Shown here: positions 47,431-58,300 of the stretch, in pieces
Numbering within the stretch: the stretch's first letter is position 1
Layout: each line of letters starts with the position of its first letter
Assembly: GCA_027923505.1 (NCBI GenBank)
Contig: BROI01000005.1
Coordinates: 1,116,001-1,180,000 of the forward strand
Direction: 5' to 3'
DNA length: 64,000 nt
Source of the DNA: Mayamaea pseudoterrestris
Lineage: Eukaryota; Bacillariophyta; Bacillariophyceae; Sellaphorales; Sellaphoraceae
Program-made: the position numbers and the translations under genes
Notes under the pieces: model-generated
Seen by the model: the letters and a program-made list of their open reading frames with translations, nothing else
What the model was told of the DNA's origin: nothing
Databases searched by the model: none

Positions 47431-48760
47431 ATGTTTTCCTGGAGCAACAATTCTGCCACCAGCAACACGACCACTCGGCCGCAAGCAGCCGCTTCTTCTG
47501 GAATATTTCCAGCCGTGCGTGGATCAATTCGTCCGCCTGAATACTCGAGACAGCAGCACCTTGAGTCTTTTTTGGAGGATGAGACGCTGAAACGTAGCAC
47601 AAGAAAAGTGTCGACCGGTAAGCGTCAACGATGATGAACGAATCAATATTGAGTTGAACGTTCACCTGCTCATCTGAATCCTTCTTTAATCATCCATGCA
47701 TTCTCATGAACCCGACAACCCTTATTCAAAACAAACTATTTTTAAAGACGACTCGACGTATGATACGGTATTTCAAACAGTATCTGGTGCGACGCTCATT
47801 TTGCGAATACTGATGCCTCCGCTGGTACACCCAAACGCACCCATTCGAAGACCACAAATGACGCTGGCTGGCCTCAAGGCCCGACACACTTGGCTTGATG
47901 ATCGAATGCAAGTCGTTGGTTATGCTCCTATTCAATCCGATGACGCTTGGAAGACTTCAAGGTTATTACTAGGAGCAGCAGTGCATCAAGTCATTCAGCA
48001 ACTGCAAGTGCATCCTCCAGACATTATTGAAATTACGGACAAGGGGCTTCGAAGTATTCAGTCAAAACAGGAGCGAAACGGGATTTCTACCAGCGATAGT
48101 AGTGAGCAGCGGCGGAGATCTCCTTTGCCGACGGTGGCATTTTCAGCGAACAAGGCGTCATCGGTCTCGCATCGCAAGTCCGCAAACAGTTCATTCACTT
48201 CCGAAGCCCCGCCCGATTATGATTCTTCCTTCTCAATTCAGACAGTTTTAGACAATGTCCAGCTACCTCGTCAGTTTGACGAAATAGAGTTGCTCTCATT
48301 GCCGCGCGTCCAAACATTGCTGGAGGATGAACTTGAATTCATGGCGCTTTGTCATAGTTTGCCTTGCATTCGCAAGACGCGAGCCAAGATGTTGGAGAGG
48401 TCTGCATTTAACTCGGCGACGGCCACCAAGCACATGAAAGAGAAGGAGAGTTTGGATGCGCTGGTGCAACAGGTTGCTGCGCTACGTGACTTGCTCAAGG
48501 AGCGGTTGGCTACTTTTCAGACACTCGAAAAGCAACAAGATGTATTGTTAGCGCCTCCGGATGAAAGCATTATAATCCGACAATTAGCGTTGGATAAGAA
48601 GCAAGCTTTGCAAGAGTCGGAGCAGCTGGCGGAGGAATGGTTGGATCAAGGAGCTGAACAACCACTATCGTTTGTCAGGGAGTTTGTGGAGCGACGCAAG
48701 CGGCACCATATTGCAGCAGCCAAGATGGAATTGCTACAATTGCAGCAGCGCAAGTGCTAG
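47431..48760 (+). CDS. VPS37: VPS37 (Mod(r)-domain) subunit of ESCRT-I, VPS37A-like
   Basis: Part of ESCRT-I, which sorts ubiquitinated cargo into multivesicular endosomes. Two exons, 47431-47617 and 47748-48760, with a 130-nt intron (GTAAGC...TTTAAAG) that joins KVST to DDSTYDTVF; together 1200 nt, 399 residues. The N-terminus recalls VPS37A: a short MFSWSNN start, an RQQHLESFLED helix, then a UEV-like strand set (GATLILRILMPPLVHPNAPI) and helix (TSRLLLGAAVHQVIQQLQVH). A Ser-rich linker follows. The Mod(r) domain fills about residues 245-395: LLEDELEFMALCHSLPCIRK, MKEKESLDALVQQVAALRDL, SFVREFVERRKRHHIAAAKM. The ATG at 47696 inside the intron has an in-frame TAA just upstream and gives a protein lacking the first exon. 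Confidence 0.78.
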
Positions 48761-48920
48761 TGGCGTTTGTTATCTAGAGAGACAGAATTGGATGCTGCAA
48801 TTACTCGATACGGCCTTGACATGTATACGTGCCCCTGGCAGCACGCGATGGTTTTTCGAATACTATAATAGTAGATACTACCGCTTTACCAGAAGTTTAT
48901 ATAAAACGAGCGCGCTGTCT

Positions 48921-49909
48921 TTATAATTCATCCACGTTGCCTGCATCCTGCGCAATTCCAACCCAAGCCAAAGGCTTGAGCAGTGTCTGCTTCACCTCAG
49001 CCCATGGCAATAAAGTTTCTGGTCCAATGGTGCTCGCATACAATTTCGTCTGCAACTGCCCCAAGAGGAACGGTTTGCCTGATACAGCGTAGTGTGTACA
49101 CATTTGCTGCTTGACGCTACAAGTCGACATGACGACGAGCGGTTCATTCATGCCCGCCTCCTTGGCTTGTTTTAGCATAGTCGGCATGATCTTGTATGTG
49201 AACATGAGCGCCGAAACAATACCATCAGTGAACGGAAACTGAGCTACGAGCGCCTGTTTGACTTTCGGAAGATGAGTCGTCTTGTAGCTGAGCCGAGGCC
49301 AGATACTTTGCACGGCAAGTTCTTTCAGCTCCTTGTTGGTTAACGGAACAATGTCCTTGTTCTTTTTCATGAGAACGTCCCTATGGATTCGTTTACTGTC
49401 AGTTGTCGTCTGTGCCAAGTGTCCAACAGCAAAGCGAAGTCGATCGGCGCCAATAGTAGACATTGGTGCGTCCAAGTGTATGGTGTATAAGGCATCAGCG
49501 TAATTGTCGTCAACCTCTCTCTTCTTGAATCCCCAATCCTTTCCAATACTTTCAACAAGTGACATGCTTGTTGCATAGTCGCGCGTAGTGATTTTGTAGC
49601 AAAAGTCGCCTCCTGGAAAGATCGCGTGTGTTGTTTTGATCGTTTGAAAGCCGCCCGCCATGATGAAGGTATGGAGAAATGCGCCCATCATGACAGCTCC
49701 AATTACGAGCACCTGTTGCTTCCGGCCATTGTTAAAACCTCCACCTTGCTGGTTCAATGTAAGCTCGTGGTCTAAATTTTCGTTGAGTACGAGAAGTAGC
49801 AGGCTTTAGAAATATGCACGGTGATATGAAGCAAATGCTTGAGGCACACACACGGGTGCATGGTACATGCGGCTGGGCAATGTGCCAATTTGGACTTACA
49901 ACCAATCAT
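48921..49909 (-). CDS. TEX264-like protein with GyrI-like domain and N-terminal membrane helix
   Basis: The body, 49757-48921, is a clear single frame but has no ATG before its membrane helix. A 10-nt first exon (49909-49900, ATGATTGGTT) with a GTAAGT donor can be joined to an acceptor (TTTAG) at 49772, giving 286 residues beginning MIGYHELTLNQQGGG; this start is inferred. A membrane helix follows (QVLVIGAVMMGAFLHTFIMA). The rest resembles the GyrI-like fold of TEX264, an ER-phagy receptor: AIFPGGDFCYKITTRDYATS, RLRFAVGHLAQ, LVAQFPFTDGIVSALMFTYK, PLVVMSTCS. The last four residues are VDEL, similar to ER-retention signals, which would need a luminal C-terminus, opposite to TEX264. Family assignment is moderate. 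Confidence 0.6.
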
Positions 49910-50200
49910 GACGGTACTGAGTATTGTCCTTTTCTTTGAAGTTCTTTAGCTTGCTATCTCTCGTTGGCATTAGAGTCTCATGAAGTTTGTTGAGCAGGTA
50001 CAGATCAGTAACGTACCGTGTACAAAGTACAGTGCATATTCCTCCACCATGGTCGAAATCGAAAAAGATCGTTCGATGTCGTAGAAGTACCGCTACGACA
50101 TTTGTTCCACGTGTTGGTGCGTGCATCATCGTCCAAGCATCGCCATGATTGCTTCGTCACTATAATATATACTGTCTATTGGTATACTTCTCGGGTCACT

Positions 50201-50820
50201 ATGGTCATTACCCGTATACTGTCAATCCTAATTGCAATAGTCGCATCATGCGGGGCCTTTACTGTTGTTACTCCTTATCATGGAGCGGCCACGCGATTGT
50301 CGCCCATCTTCATGTCATCCGTCGGCGACACCGACCGATCTCGATCCACCAAAAAAGGCGTGCAGGTGATGGACAGAACCGAGACAAAAGCTGAAGGAGC
50401 CAAGAAGAAGGAGGAGGAATGGCGCATTGTTTTACATAATGACGAGGCGAGTCATGAAAAAATGTCTAGTACTTTTCGGTGGCGAGATGACTGGCAATTG
50501 ACTGCCAAAGGCCCTTCTTTTTCGAACATTGCTTGTCGCCACGATAACATCTCACGGTCCTCGTCGTCGTCGTCATCATTACACAGGTTCATACATTCAA
50601 TTACGTTGTGAGATCACTCTGCAAAGTGATTGGAACACTTGATCGAAAGGCTGCCTTTGAGATTTGTGTACAAACACATGGGATCGGCAAGGCCACAATC
50701 ACTAAAACATGGAAGAAGCAAGCGGAGCAATTTTGTTTGGGCTTGCAACGGCAAGGGTTAACGGTGAGCATTGCACCTGATGAAGATTTCCAGGGAGGGC
50801 ATTCTGGTGGTGGCTTGTAG
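50201..50820 (+). CDS. clpS: ClpS, adaptor of the plastid Clp protease
   Basis: Delivers N-degron substrates to ClpC/ClpP. Exons 50201-50446 and 50587-50820 give 159 residues. The N-terminus MVITRILSILIAIVASCGAF is a signal peptide with an ASAF-like site (Phe at +1), followed by a Ser/Arg transit segment, so the protein should enter the plastid. The core starts in exon one as EEWRIVLHNDE and continues in exon two as VHTFNYVVRSLCKVIG, then THGIGKATITKT and GLQRQGLTVSIAPDE, matching the ClpS fold (NDE/VHTF binding-pocket strand, hinge to helix). Only a GC-AG intron (GAG|GCGAGT...ACACAG|GTT, 140 nt) keeps this frame; every GT donor nearby breaks it. The C-terminal His/Gly tail is short. Confidence 0.88.
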
Positions 50821-50896
50821 ACTCGCCCTGCTATCTACGTTAAACGGTACGAGTATGCTATAAAGATACTGCTGTATACCTTATACGATATATAAT

Positions 50897-52474
50897 TTAA
50901 AGTATTTCAATGACGACTTGCTCTCCATTTGGGTCGTTTCGCGATTTGCCACCAAGCATGATGCGAGAGTCATTGACAACATCGACATTCGGTGCTAGTA
51001 TCTTGAGATACCGATCAAAGTAGAGGCTTTGCTTCACCAGCAATCCAAATTCGCGTGGTAGCTTCAGGCCGTTGTTTTCGGTGACATCCACCAGCTCGAG
51101 CAAGAGATTCGTAATTTCGCTTTCATCCACATTAAAACTTCCGCCTTGTGCAACAGAATTTGCACTTGCCATTACACTGCCAGTGGTAGATACGGTGCCC
51201 ATCTTTTTCATTAATCGATCAATGTCTTGTCCAAACTTGACAATGTCAACTGTATCATCGGCGGCACCCATGTTGCACAACGCTAGTGCCATGCCTTGCG
51301 AGTCACCAATTGCCATTGCCGTACTCAGTTCGGTGACTGACGCAAGTACCTTTTCGCTTATTCTCCCAACGATACCAAAGTCAATAAAACCTATGCGACC
51401 ATCATTCAACAGCATCAAATTTCCAGCATGAACGTCGGCATGGAACCAAGGCATCGCCGTCACACTCATGGACCAAATGTTGAGCGCCGAAATAATTGCG
51501 TCTACGCCTTGCTGCGGATTGCGCGATATAGACGCCACTGATGTTTCGTCCAAAAGACTCACGCCGCAAAGTCGTTCCAAAACAAGCACCCGCTTAGTGG
51601 TATACTCCTGATACAAACGTGGTGCTGTGGCTTGTTCTAAAAGTTGATTGTCTTGCAGAAAGCATCGAAACTCAATCGTGTTGCGAGCCTCAAGTTCAAA
51701 GTCGAGCTCTTCGAGCATGGACGCGCGAATGTCACCAGCAACCACCGCCAAACTCGTCCGCTCCCACTCTGGTAGCATAAATTCTAGTATGCGTGCTGCA
51801 ACATAGATGAAACAGAGGTCAGCTTTAAGGCAATCGTCAATGCCCGGCTTTTGAACCTTGATGACAACATCGTCACCACTCTTGAGCTTTGCAACATGCA
51901 CCTGCGCAATCGAAGCCGATGCCAATGGATTGGTATCAATAAAGTCAAAGATTTGATCAGTAGGACCCAGCTCCGCTTCAATGACAGTCTTGATCGTTGT
52001 CCACGGCAATGGCACTGTCTGATCAAGACACTTTTGGAACTCTACGACATATTCTTTGGGAAATATCGTGGGTGAACTGGCAATAAACTGTCCCAATTTC
52101 ACGTATGTTGCACCCATGCGTTCAAAAAAGGTTCGAAGTATCACTGGCGTCGATGCTTGCTGCGCTAGCAAACTTGGGAGGAACTCTCGTGTCGTGTCGG
52201 TGATGGCTCGATACGCTTAAATGGTTCTGGCAGGACCAGCTCGCGGCCCAGCCTCAATCGTTGCTTTCAATACTTCCTGCATGAGAGATACTGCTTCTTG
52301 TGGCGTTCGATCTATGAGTGATTTGGTTGGGCGTCGTCGTTGAAACCGCGTTGAAAAAGCCATGGAAAGCGGACGAACGACATTTCGCGTGGGCAAAGAT
52401 AGTTGAACATAGGCTGTTGTTGCTGCTGCCGCCGTTAGTAGAGCAGCTATCAATTGCGTTCTTAGTCGAATCAT
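50897..52474 (-). CDS. ABC1/UbiB (ADCK) atypical kinase, interrupted by an in-frame stop
   Basis: ABC1 kinases act on quinone and lipid metabolism in plastids and mitochondria. The frame 52474-50897 is 526 codons with one internal TAA (52219-52217, codon 86). Before it: MIRLRTQLIAALLTAAAATT, a probable targeting signal, then ATIEAGPRAGPARTI. After it: AYRAITDTTREFLPSLLAQQ and the conserved kinase: KLGQFIASSP (KxGQ), PLASASIAQVHVA (Ala-rich nucleotide loop), VVIKVQKPG (Lys), FHADVHAGNL (catalytic loop) and IDFG. A single C-to-T change of CAA would explain the stop; an intron there would be only about 21 nt. Whether it is a nonsense allele, sequencing error or readthrough is not known. The first ATG after the stop lies within the kinase N-lobe. 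Confidence 0.8.
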
Positions 52475-52724
52475 TTTGAGTTGACTTTTAATTAAATGAC
52501 TGTTAGGTCAATGGTTGCGCCTGCTAAACTGGGTCAAAGAGACGACCGAGGAACGATGAATTATGTAACTGACTGTGAAGTCGACCATGGTGAAAATAAG
52601 TCTGACCGGTTCTCGAAAATGTCGTCGGACCGCGCCGTCGCGCCAACAGGGAATTCCTACCCTCCGCTCTCCACTTGCAGGAAAGGACGAAATCATCTAC
52701 AAGTACTGTACAATTCATATAATT

Positions 52725-55364
52725 ATGAGTCACAGTCCATCTAAAGGCAGAGGACCCATCGAGAACTCGGAGTCTGCAATTGGTCGTATAGATGCTGCTG
52801 CGGTAGAAGATTCCAGCGTGGAAATCTTTGATTGGAGCGCATTCTACAGTGATGACGGCAAAATATACTACTACAACTCCAAGACCAAAGAATCTTCGTG
52901 GGACCCACCACAACATGGTCAATTCAATCCTGCTCCAGCGCAAGATCAAGTGGCAAGTGAACGCCTAGTGGCTGTTTCTGATGCAGAACTTGTTTCAAAA
53001 GATTCGGAATTGGCGCCTACATCAGAGACATGGACTGTTTATCAAGCAGACGACGGGAGCGAATATTTCTACAATAACCTTACAGGTGCAACACAATGGG
53101 AGCGCCCGGACGATTACGTTAACCATGTCGAAGAAGCAGCAATAATGCCAGATGGTGGAAAAGAAAACGGGGAAGCTGTGTTAGACGCGCCTCGGTCCAT
53201 GGGGATTGACGAGGTAATTCAGAAAGCCGACTTTGATTTGCCCTCGGAGCCACCAGGTGTCATTGAGCAAGTAGGATCAGGATTGGAACTGGAACCAGAG
53301 CTTGATCCAGTAAAAAAGCGACTGCAAAATGCTCGAAATGCGCTTGCAGAACCAGATAGTGTTCTCGAGCCTAATGTCATGGCGGCTGTCACAGAAGTAG
53401 TCACTGGCGATGGTGGTAATCCGACAAATGCCATTTCTGCTTTAATTGATAACTTCCAAGGACAAACTGCAACGTGCGGTTTGCTTGCGCGATGGCTGGC
53501 AGACTTGCGCTCAGCAGCGGCAAGATCCGCATCGCTACAAGACGCCGCCCAGCAATCGCCAGACTGTTCGCCCCAGGCTGACGAGATTCGTCGCGTCGCT
53601 CAAGGCATTATCTGCAAAATCGCAAATGAGCGTTTCACCAAGGAAACTGGAGATTCTATATTAAAACTTACAAAGTCGGAAGCTGTTTTTCTGGAAGAAA
53701 TGATGGATTCGCCAAGATGGCGACAGCTTCTGATTGACTTATCGGCCAGCCACAAGGATAATGCCGTCTTGGTGTGGTGTTTGATGGCCATTTCAAAGCG
53801 TGGTCATCATCGTGAAATTGCCAAGCGAGTCAATCAGTCAGAACACTTTGCCGTATTTAATGCCATGCTTCTTTCGGAAATTGCGGTCATTGGAGAATGT
53901 GCGGTCTCGGCGGGAAGTGATCCGAGGTCGGCTGTTGGCTTGGACGAAATCGTGCGTGACCTGCTGAAAGCATGCTCATCCACGTCGTACACATATTTGT
54001 ATGCCGTCGCATTACTAAGACATCTCGGTAGCCATGCCAATAACTCGCACACAAGTATTTCGCCTCGGCTCCACCGGGCGTTGCGAAAGTGGGAGGCTGT
54101 TGGTCAGAAATTGGAAGAAGTCATGATGGACCCGACGCTGTCTAATTCCGACACGGGCCCTTCGCCTTTGCTGCGCAAGCGGAGACTTGACATTGCCTTA
54201 ATTCTTGAATATATTCAACCTGATCGGAAGCCTGATCGGAAGCCTGATCGGAAGCGGATGCGGTATTTTGGTGCATTGGAAGAAGAAACTGGAGATGCGA
54301 AACACAAGACGGCATTTCTTAAATTCGTTCGGCGTCATGCTAGCGGCATCAAATTGGACGACGTTATACTGAGTGCTTTGCTTCCACAAGCCGTTGACCA
54401 CGGCGTGCCTAAGGCAATTGGCGAAATGCTGGTACAACACCCGGTGGCCGTGCGAGCGCTGCTATTTTATTTGTACGAACCAGGATCCAACCGCCCGACA
54501 ATTCTTCCTGTTAAAAACAAATGCGCACGGGTACTTGCTATCGCCACCACTGCTGCTCAGGCAAGAGCAACATTGCTCGGTAGCGATGATATTGACTGCG
54601 GATCAGTGGATGAGGTTGTCTTGAATGAACGTATTGTTCGAGGGAGTCAGTTGTGCGAGCAAGTCGAAAGCATGGTATCCTTTTTGGTCAATGTCACGTT
54701 GGGGAATGGAGTTAGGGAATCAGACGGACAACAGTTGATAACGCTGGCGCTAGATTGCGCACCTGTTGCTCTGGGAGTCGCTGTCTGGGCTCGACAGTTT
54801 ACGAATGGATATGAATTTGCCGCTTCGGCTTCATTCCCGACGCTGTCCGTCAGTATTCTTTCCCTTATCCGCATAATTAGTATGAAGCATCCATTCACCC
54901 GCCCAGATGCAATGGAGATGGCGTTTCGGCTCTTATCCCATTCAAACCCTGACGTTTCGTACATGAAGATTAACGCAATCAAGGAACAAAGTCTACGCTT
55001 GCTTTTATTTTTGTTATCGAAAGGTGAAGTCGCGCACGTCCTTGGTAAGCTGGTGCATCGAATCGAACACAGCTCCGATTTGGACGCTTCTTTAATCCGA
55101 TATTTTGTTTCCGGTGTTATGGACATTGTCAGCCCACCAGTATCCTTGGTCTTTGCTCGGTGTTTTGGGAAGCTGCTGTTGACATCCAAATGTCTCGATG
55201 CCATTAGGTCAGCCTACTTTTACAAACATGCTAATCTGACAGGCCTACTGCAGTCATTCAAGACTATACGAGCCATTGATGGCAGTAAAATGGACCCGGT
55301 TGATGAACAAATTATGACGTCTCTATATCATGCTTATGAGATTGGCGACGAGGTGATAAGCTAG
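52725..55364 (+). CDS. Tandem WW-domain protein with long helical C-terminus
   Basis: 879 residues from ATG 52725; other in-frame ATGs lie upstream, but the inner one precedes the first ordered part. Two WW domains are clear: about residues 36-66 (WSAFYSDDGKIYYYNSKTKE, ending WDPP) and 100-130 (WTVYQADDGSEYFYNNLTGA, ending WERP). Tandem WW domains that read as YYYN...W-x-x-P resemble those of PRPF40 and TCERG1, which bind proline-rich splicing or transcription proteins, but no FF domains follow. The remaining about 680 residues are helical repeats of ARM/HEAT kind. A 12-nt triple repeat encodes PDRKPDRKPDRK. The stop TAG overlaps the stop of the convergent gene on the other strand. Confidence 0.8.
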   Translation: MSHSPSKGRGPIENSESAIGRIDAAAVEDSSVEIFDWSAFYSDDGKIYYYNSKTKESSWDPPQHGQFNPAPAQDQVASERLVAVSDAELVSKDSELAPTSETWTVYQADDGSEYFYNNLTGATQWERPDDYVNHVEEAAIMPDGGKENGEAVLDAPRSMGIDEVIQKADFDLPSEPPGVIEQVGSGLELEPELDPVKKRLQNARNALAEPDSVLEPNVMAAVTEVVTGDGGNPTNAISALIDNFQGQTATCGLLARWLADLRSAAARSASLQDAAQQSPDCSPQADEIRRVAQGIICKIANERFTKETGDSILKLTKSEAVFLEEMMDSPRWRQLLIDLSASHKDNAVLVWCLMAISKRGHHREIAKRVNQSEHFAVFNAMLLSEIAVIGECAVSAGSDPRSAVGLDEIVRDLLKACSSTSYTYLYAVALLRHLGSHANNSHTSISPRLHRALRKWEAVGQKLEEVMMDPTLSNSDTGPSPLLRKRRLDIALILEYIQPDRKPDRKPDRKRMRYFGALEEETGDAKHKTAFLKFVRRHASGIKLDDVILSALLPQAVDHGVPKAIGEMLVQHPVAVRALLFYLYEPGSNRPTILPVKNKCARVLAIATTAAQARATLLGSDDIDCGSVDEVVLNERIVRGSQLCEQVESMVSFLVNVTLGNGVRESDGQQLITLALDCAPVALGVAVWARQFTNGYEFAASASFPTLSVSILSLIRIISMKHPFTRPDAMEMAFRLLSHSNPDVSYMKINAIKEQSLRLLLFLLSKGEVAHVLGKLVHRIEHSSDLDASLIRYFVSGVMDIVSPPVSLVFARCFGKLLLTSKCLDAIRSAYFYKHANLTGLLQSFKTIRAIDGSKMDPVDEQIMTSLYHAYEIGDEVIS
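54219..54254 (+). repeat. 12-bp in-frame tandem repeat, three copies
   Basis: Three perfect copies of CCTGATCGGAAG inside the WW-domain gene, encoding PDRK three times. The repeat keeps frame and lies in a probably disordered loop. Confidence 0.95.
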
Positions 55365-58300
55365 TCTTGTTTACACGACGTAGCGAAATGTACAGCAAGC
55401 TCAAGCTTGTCTTTGACTGATTCGGAAGGTGCGACGACAGTAACTTTTTCTTGGTGACCGAAGATACAAACAACTCGGCAAAAGTCTTCTTGGTCGAGGA
55501 ATCGCATTTCCACTGGAGATGGCGTTGCTAGGCCAGCGTGTCCGGTAAGGTTCACATGTCCGGAATACTCTTCACCGTTATCAAAATCCTCAACCGATGA
55601 CCACCATATAAATCGACGTCCTTGAATTATAGCAAACCCACTACGTTTTTCACCAGTTCCATCGTTAGCTATGCGTAAGATGAGGACCTGTGAGTACCAC
55701 TGAGCTCGCCATAGTCGCTTGAGACGTGCTGTTCGTTTCTCAGTAGTACGGATGGCATGCAGCTCTTCCTGATTGCGTCTGGTATCCCAAAAGTAGGTTT
55801 TTCGTATGTCTTCGTCTGTAGGTAGACCAAGAAATGCATTCCTTAACCACGTCCCGTACCGACTTGGCGCGCAACCGGTACTTTGGTCGTTGTTCGGCAG
55901 CACCTTGGGTTTGATCAATACTTGACTGCCTGAAAACAGATGTCCAAACCTTGTCCAAAAAGTGAATGCGTACTGAAACACTCCTCCGATCATAACAAGC
56001 TGGCGAGTCGGCACAACAGCGAAAAAACTCCACGCAACAACAGCAGCGAGAAATACCATGGCCGACTTGTTAGGGTCTGCGAAGTTAAACATATTCCGCA
56101 AAGCTCCAATAAAGTCTAACACAACGGCGAGAATGTTCTGCACCATCGCAAGCTGATCGCTGAGGCCAAGCATGGTGTTGAATGCTCCGACTGAATTGCC
56201 GAGCAGCCCAAGCCTTTTGTCATTATTTGCCAGGGACGATCGCAGGTATTCCTCTTGAACGACTATTGCGGATTCTTTCTCGATTTCTGATGCCAAAGCG
56301 GGATCGCTGACTGGGCCGTCCCACTTGATGGACAAAAAAATCTGCGGAACTTCTCCTGTTGCATCATGTTGTCGACTATCAACTGTTGCAACGTCGAACC
56401 AACCAGCGATCCTCTGTTGCTCTAGTAGACGCGAGAAAGGAATAATTACATAGCCCGAAACAAAACTGGATCCTGGAAGAAGACTCACAGAGTCAATGAA
56501 CCTCAATTCAAATACCACCGCAGCCCCAGCGGTGTGCCAGGGTTGTAGAACCACCGAATCATCGTTGATACGACTAAAGGGCTGGAGGACCGGAAACGCA
56601 GCATAAGATTGGTCACTTTCGTATTGAAAGAATTCATCGCCCGTCTGGTTGGGTATTAGCAATTTTAAACGCTTACTTAGAGCACTTTCTATCAGGTTCT
56701 CCCATTTTGGTGAAAATCCATATTGAAAGGTCGTAGAAGCTATTTCATGTTGAGTCACAGCGGATGCATCTACTAGACCACGCATTTCTTTCTCCTTGTC
56801 GTCGACAAACCGACTTGGATCCCAAAAAACTGCGCAGGCGACTTTCCCGGCCAAACCGAGCTCAGAACGGAAATTTTTTCCTTCTTTTACTGCCACGCGC
56901 AGGAGCCCCGCAGGTCGGTGCAAACTGTAGTTGGCGGTTGTTTTTGCTGACTTTTCGTTCGCGTCCATGGCTCTATTCAAAATCGTTCGCTTCAGTCGAC
57001 CCAACTTCCTTGCGAAAGCGAGGAAAATCATGGTGATACACAGCATAAAGAACGGTAGACTTCCGATATAAGCCAAATCAAAAGTCGACCAAAACCGAAT
57101 ATATACAACCAAGGAAAAACTTGTCAAGAATGGATTCCTCCAACTTACGACGTATTTGTATCCGTCGATCCCTCGTTTTACATCCTTGACGATATTTGTC
57201 ATCCTCTTCAGGTGCAACTGCAAGGCGGCCATGTCAAATTGTTGTGCGGGACGTCTAGGGCATATGTACGGTTCGCGCCCGTACAGGGAGGACTTATCTT
57301 CTTCCATTATCGCGTGCAGCTCAACTATCCCAGTGATAGCCCCTGGTGAGAGCAGTTCCGCTGTTGCTGTAGCGGCACTTTTGCTTTCCACAAAGAAATC
57401 ATAACCAAAACCGCGCTTGACGCCGCTGCGAAGCGCGAGCTTAAGGTGGAGCGATTCGTACTTCGCTTGACCAAGCAACAGAGAGAAATATGAGCTGATT
57501 GACTGCTCAACAAGTGCGTCGCGGTGCAATTGTAACAAGCACTGCGTTGTTATTAGAGTCTTCCCAATAGGCTTATCATTTGTGGCGTCAATCAATTCTA
57601 CAAGAAATTCTGAACCGTAATGTGTCACGTTGAATGAAATCTCGTTGTTTGCAAACTTGGGGCGAGAGGTACTTTGAACTGTCTGCGTGCGCTTCGTGCG
57701 CAGGTTGTCGCTGGAAGCAACGCGAACATAGTAGTCGCCGTGTCTGAGTCGAAGAGATTGTTCAGTCAAAAGCATTGCATCAGCATGCGGTTCGACTGGA
57801 TTTTCCAAAATACATGCTCTAATAATGGAGAAGGTAACTGTACCAATGCCTCGACCGGTGTCAGTAGAATCACCCAGCGCGGCAGCGAGCATCTTGGCGC
57901 GCTCTCCTCGACTATGTTCTGATCCAGATTGAAGGGAGCTGTCTGGTCCATCCACTGGAGCAACCGTATTGAGAATGCTTTCTACCGTTAGTCTATTTTG
58001 TATCGCCTTGTTTCGAGCTTGTTCAGCAGCGTCGGAGCAGCAGGGAAGCTTAGCATCTACCTGTACTTGACAGTCGGAGCAACAATCGATGGCGCACACT
58101 TCACAGCGGTAAGCGCTCCGTCCACGAAACCCACGCGTAATGTTCCGATTGCAGACACAGCAAGTTGCAGGTTTCCAATGAGAAAGTGTGCGTAGAAGAT
58201 GAGGTCTTGCAAACGCTCTGGGATCAACCCTCGAGGTGGATTGAAGGGACATTGAAACTTCCGAATGTGAATTCTCATCAACGTTTAGCGCTTGTCTTGA

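Noticed and set aside
52214-52240. A very short intron removing the in-frame TAA of the ABC1 kinase
   Set aside because: The only GT...AG pair that restores the frame is about 21 nt, far below the 72-172 nt introns seen elsewhere in the window, and lacks a branch-point region.
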